From the NCBI GenBank assembly GCA_020628165.1, contig JAHDFM010000003.1:62001-126000 (forward strand): a stretch of 64,000 nt of DNA, written 5' to 3'. The position numbers and the translations under genes are program-made. This stretch comes from Bdellovibrionales bacterium. Lineage in GTDB: Bacteria; Bdellovibrionota; Bdellovibrionia; Bdellovibrionales; UBA1609. A model generated the notes under the pieces. It made no database searches. It was given only the letters and a program-made list of their open reading frames with translations, and was not told where the DNA came from. Every line of letters begins with the position of its first letter. The first letter of the stretch is position 1. Below are positions 62,416 through 64,000 of this stretch, one piece after another.

Positions 62416-64000
62416 ATGTCGATCAATTTACTACAGATTCAAAATGGCTATAAGTCTTATGCCACCAAGGACTTGTTTGATGACATAACAGTGTCGGTGA
62501 ACTTAGGCGAGCACATTGGCATTGTCGGAGCTAACGGAACAGGAAAAACCACATTTTTTAAAATTGTCATTGGTCAAGAGGAACTTGATTCTGGCTCAGT
62601 CATTAAGAGTAAAGAGCTTAAATTAGGGTACCTCGCTCAAGAAGACGTTTGGCAAAAAGACGAAACCATCACTGATTACATCGACGGTTTATCACGCCCC
62701 TTGTGGGAGCTCAAAGATTTAGGACAAAGCTTAGGGTTGAAGCCTGAAATGTTTGATCAACCTATTGAGTCTTTATCGGGTGGTTACCGTATGCGCTGTA
62801 AGCTCTTGCGCTTGATTGGTAAAGAGCCAAATCTGCTGTTATTAGATGAGCCGACAAACTATCTTGACCTTGAATCATTGATCGTGCTTGAGAATTTCTT
62901 AAAAAAATATGAAGGCGCTTTTTTGTTGATCACTCACGATCACGAGTTTTTAAAAAAGGTAACTAACACCACCATTGGTTTTCAAAATAAAAAGGTTGAA
63001 AAGATCAGTGGCAACGTCGATTTTTATTTTGAGCAAAAGCAATTGCAAAACGAAATCTTAACCAAGCAAAAGTTCAATCAAGACAAAAAGAAAAAACAAT
63101 TACAAGATTTTGTCACAAGATTTGGTGCTAAAAACACCAAAGCCAAACAAGCAAAATCTAAAATGAAACAGATTGAACGAATGGAAGACATTGATGCTCC
63201 TGACACTTTTATCCCAAAAGTAAATATTAAGCTACCACAACCGATCCGTACGGGACGATTTACATTTGCCTTAGAAGACGTGAATTTAGGTTACACAGAG
63301 CAACCAGTGATTTCTGATATCAGTTTTAACATTGAGCGTGGCGATCACGTGGCTGTGGTCGGATATAACGGGGCCGGGAAGTCGACCTTCTTGAAAGGTC
63401 TTGCTGGCCACTTAAAACCTCAGAAAGGGGAGCTGCAAATTGGTCAAAACAATGTGATTTCTTACTTTGGTCAGCATGTGCCAGAAGAACTGAACTTAAC
63501 CAATACCATTTTGTCAGAGCTTCATGAAGGCCTCGATCTATCGATAGATGATCAAATGGTTTTAGACATTGCTGGAGCTTTGATGTTTTCTGGCGATGAC
63601 CTCAATAAAAAAATATCGGTGCTGTCTGGTGGTGAGAAAGTACGAGTGGCCTTAGCTAAAATTTTACTAAAAAAGAACTCTTGTTTGTTACTAGATGAGC
63701 CCACTAACCATCTTGATTTTTATACAGTCGAGGCATTAGCAAATGCTCTCAATTTGTATGAAGGCACTGTGGTCTTTGTCAGTCACGATCGTAAATTTGT
63801 GCGCAACATTGCTCAAAAGATATTAATTGTAAACAAAGGAAAACTTGAGCTTTACCCAGGCAATTACGATGAGTACTTGTGGAGCCTTGAGAAAGGTTTA
63901 CTTGCCAATATCAAAACAGATGATAGCAAAGAGGAAACAAAGACGACCTGGGTGAAAAAAGAAACGCGTAAACCCAATGCTTACAAACGCAAAAAAGAAC
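62416..64000 (+). CDS. ABC-F family ATPase, truncated by the window end
   Basis: Two ABC domains: IGIVGANGTGKTTFFK...SLSGGYRMRCKLLRL..LLLLDEPTNYLDL and VAVVGYNGAGKSTFLK...VLSGGEKVRVALAKILL..LLLDEPTNHLDF. Absent from the ORF track because no stop lies in the window. Confidence 0.95.
   Translation, partial: MSINLLQIQNGYKSYATKDLFDDITVSVNLGEHIGIVGANGTGKTTFFKIVIGQEELDSGSVIKSKELKLGYLAQEDVWQKDETITDYIDGLSRPLWELKDLGQSLGLKPEMFDQPIESLSGGYRMRCKLLRLIGKEPNLLLLDEPTNYLDLESLIVLENFLKKYEGAFLLITHDHEFLKKVTNTTIGFQNKKVEKISGNVDFYFEQKQLQNEILTKQKFNQDKKKKQLQDFVTRFGAKNTKAKQAKSKMKQIERMEDIDAPDTFIPKVNIKLPQPIRTGRFTFALEDVNLGYTEQPVISDISFNIERGDHVAVVGYNGAGKSTFLKGLAGHLKPQKGELQIGQNNVISYFGQHVPEELNLTNTILSELHEGLDLSIDDQMVLDIAGALMFSGDDLNKKISVLSGGEKVRVALAKILLKKNSCLLLDEPTNHLDFYTVEALANALNLYEGTVVFVSHDRKFVRNIAQKILIVNKGKLELYPGNYDEYLWSLEKGLLANIKTDDSKEETKTTWVKKETRKPNAYKRKKE

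Overview
AT-rich, gene-dense chromosomal window. Gene content and recurring lipoprotein types look like a Bdellovibrio-type predatory bacterium or relative (inference from gene content only). It mixes conserved housekeeping genes with accessory blocks. Housekeeping: queA, tgt, yajC-secD-secF, recJ, queC, nfu, lysS, recG, carD-like, gltX, cysS, uvrB and a truncated ABC-F gene at the right edge. Accessory: (i) a divergent ECF-sigma/heavy-metal cluster at 0.08-3.7 kb, with two back-to-back copies of one bipartite promoter-like motif and a cupredoxin lipoprotein split at an in-phase A-AAA-AAA slippery site; (ii) a decayed segment at 3.7-4.4 kb with serine-recombinase and XRE/antitoxin remnants missing from the ORF track; (iii) many secreted lipoproteins (beta-helix/pectate-lyase, LamG, DKNYY, FN3, vWA), seven of them with an unusual lipobox ending in Asn-Cys ([Y/F/L]-[Q/N/T]-N-C); (iv) two paralogous DUF1592/DUF1588-like + DUF1552-like gene pairs; (v) a 2324-aa repetitive fibre protein with a C-terminal S74-type chaperone domain. 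No tRNA, rRNA or CRISPR array was recognised. All family names come from reading motifs by eye; no database search was run.
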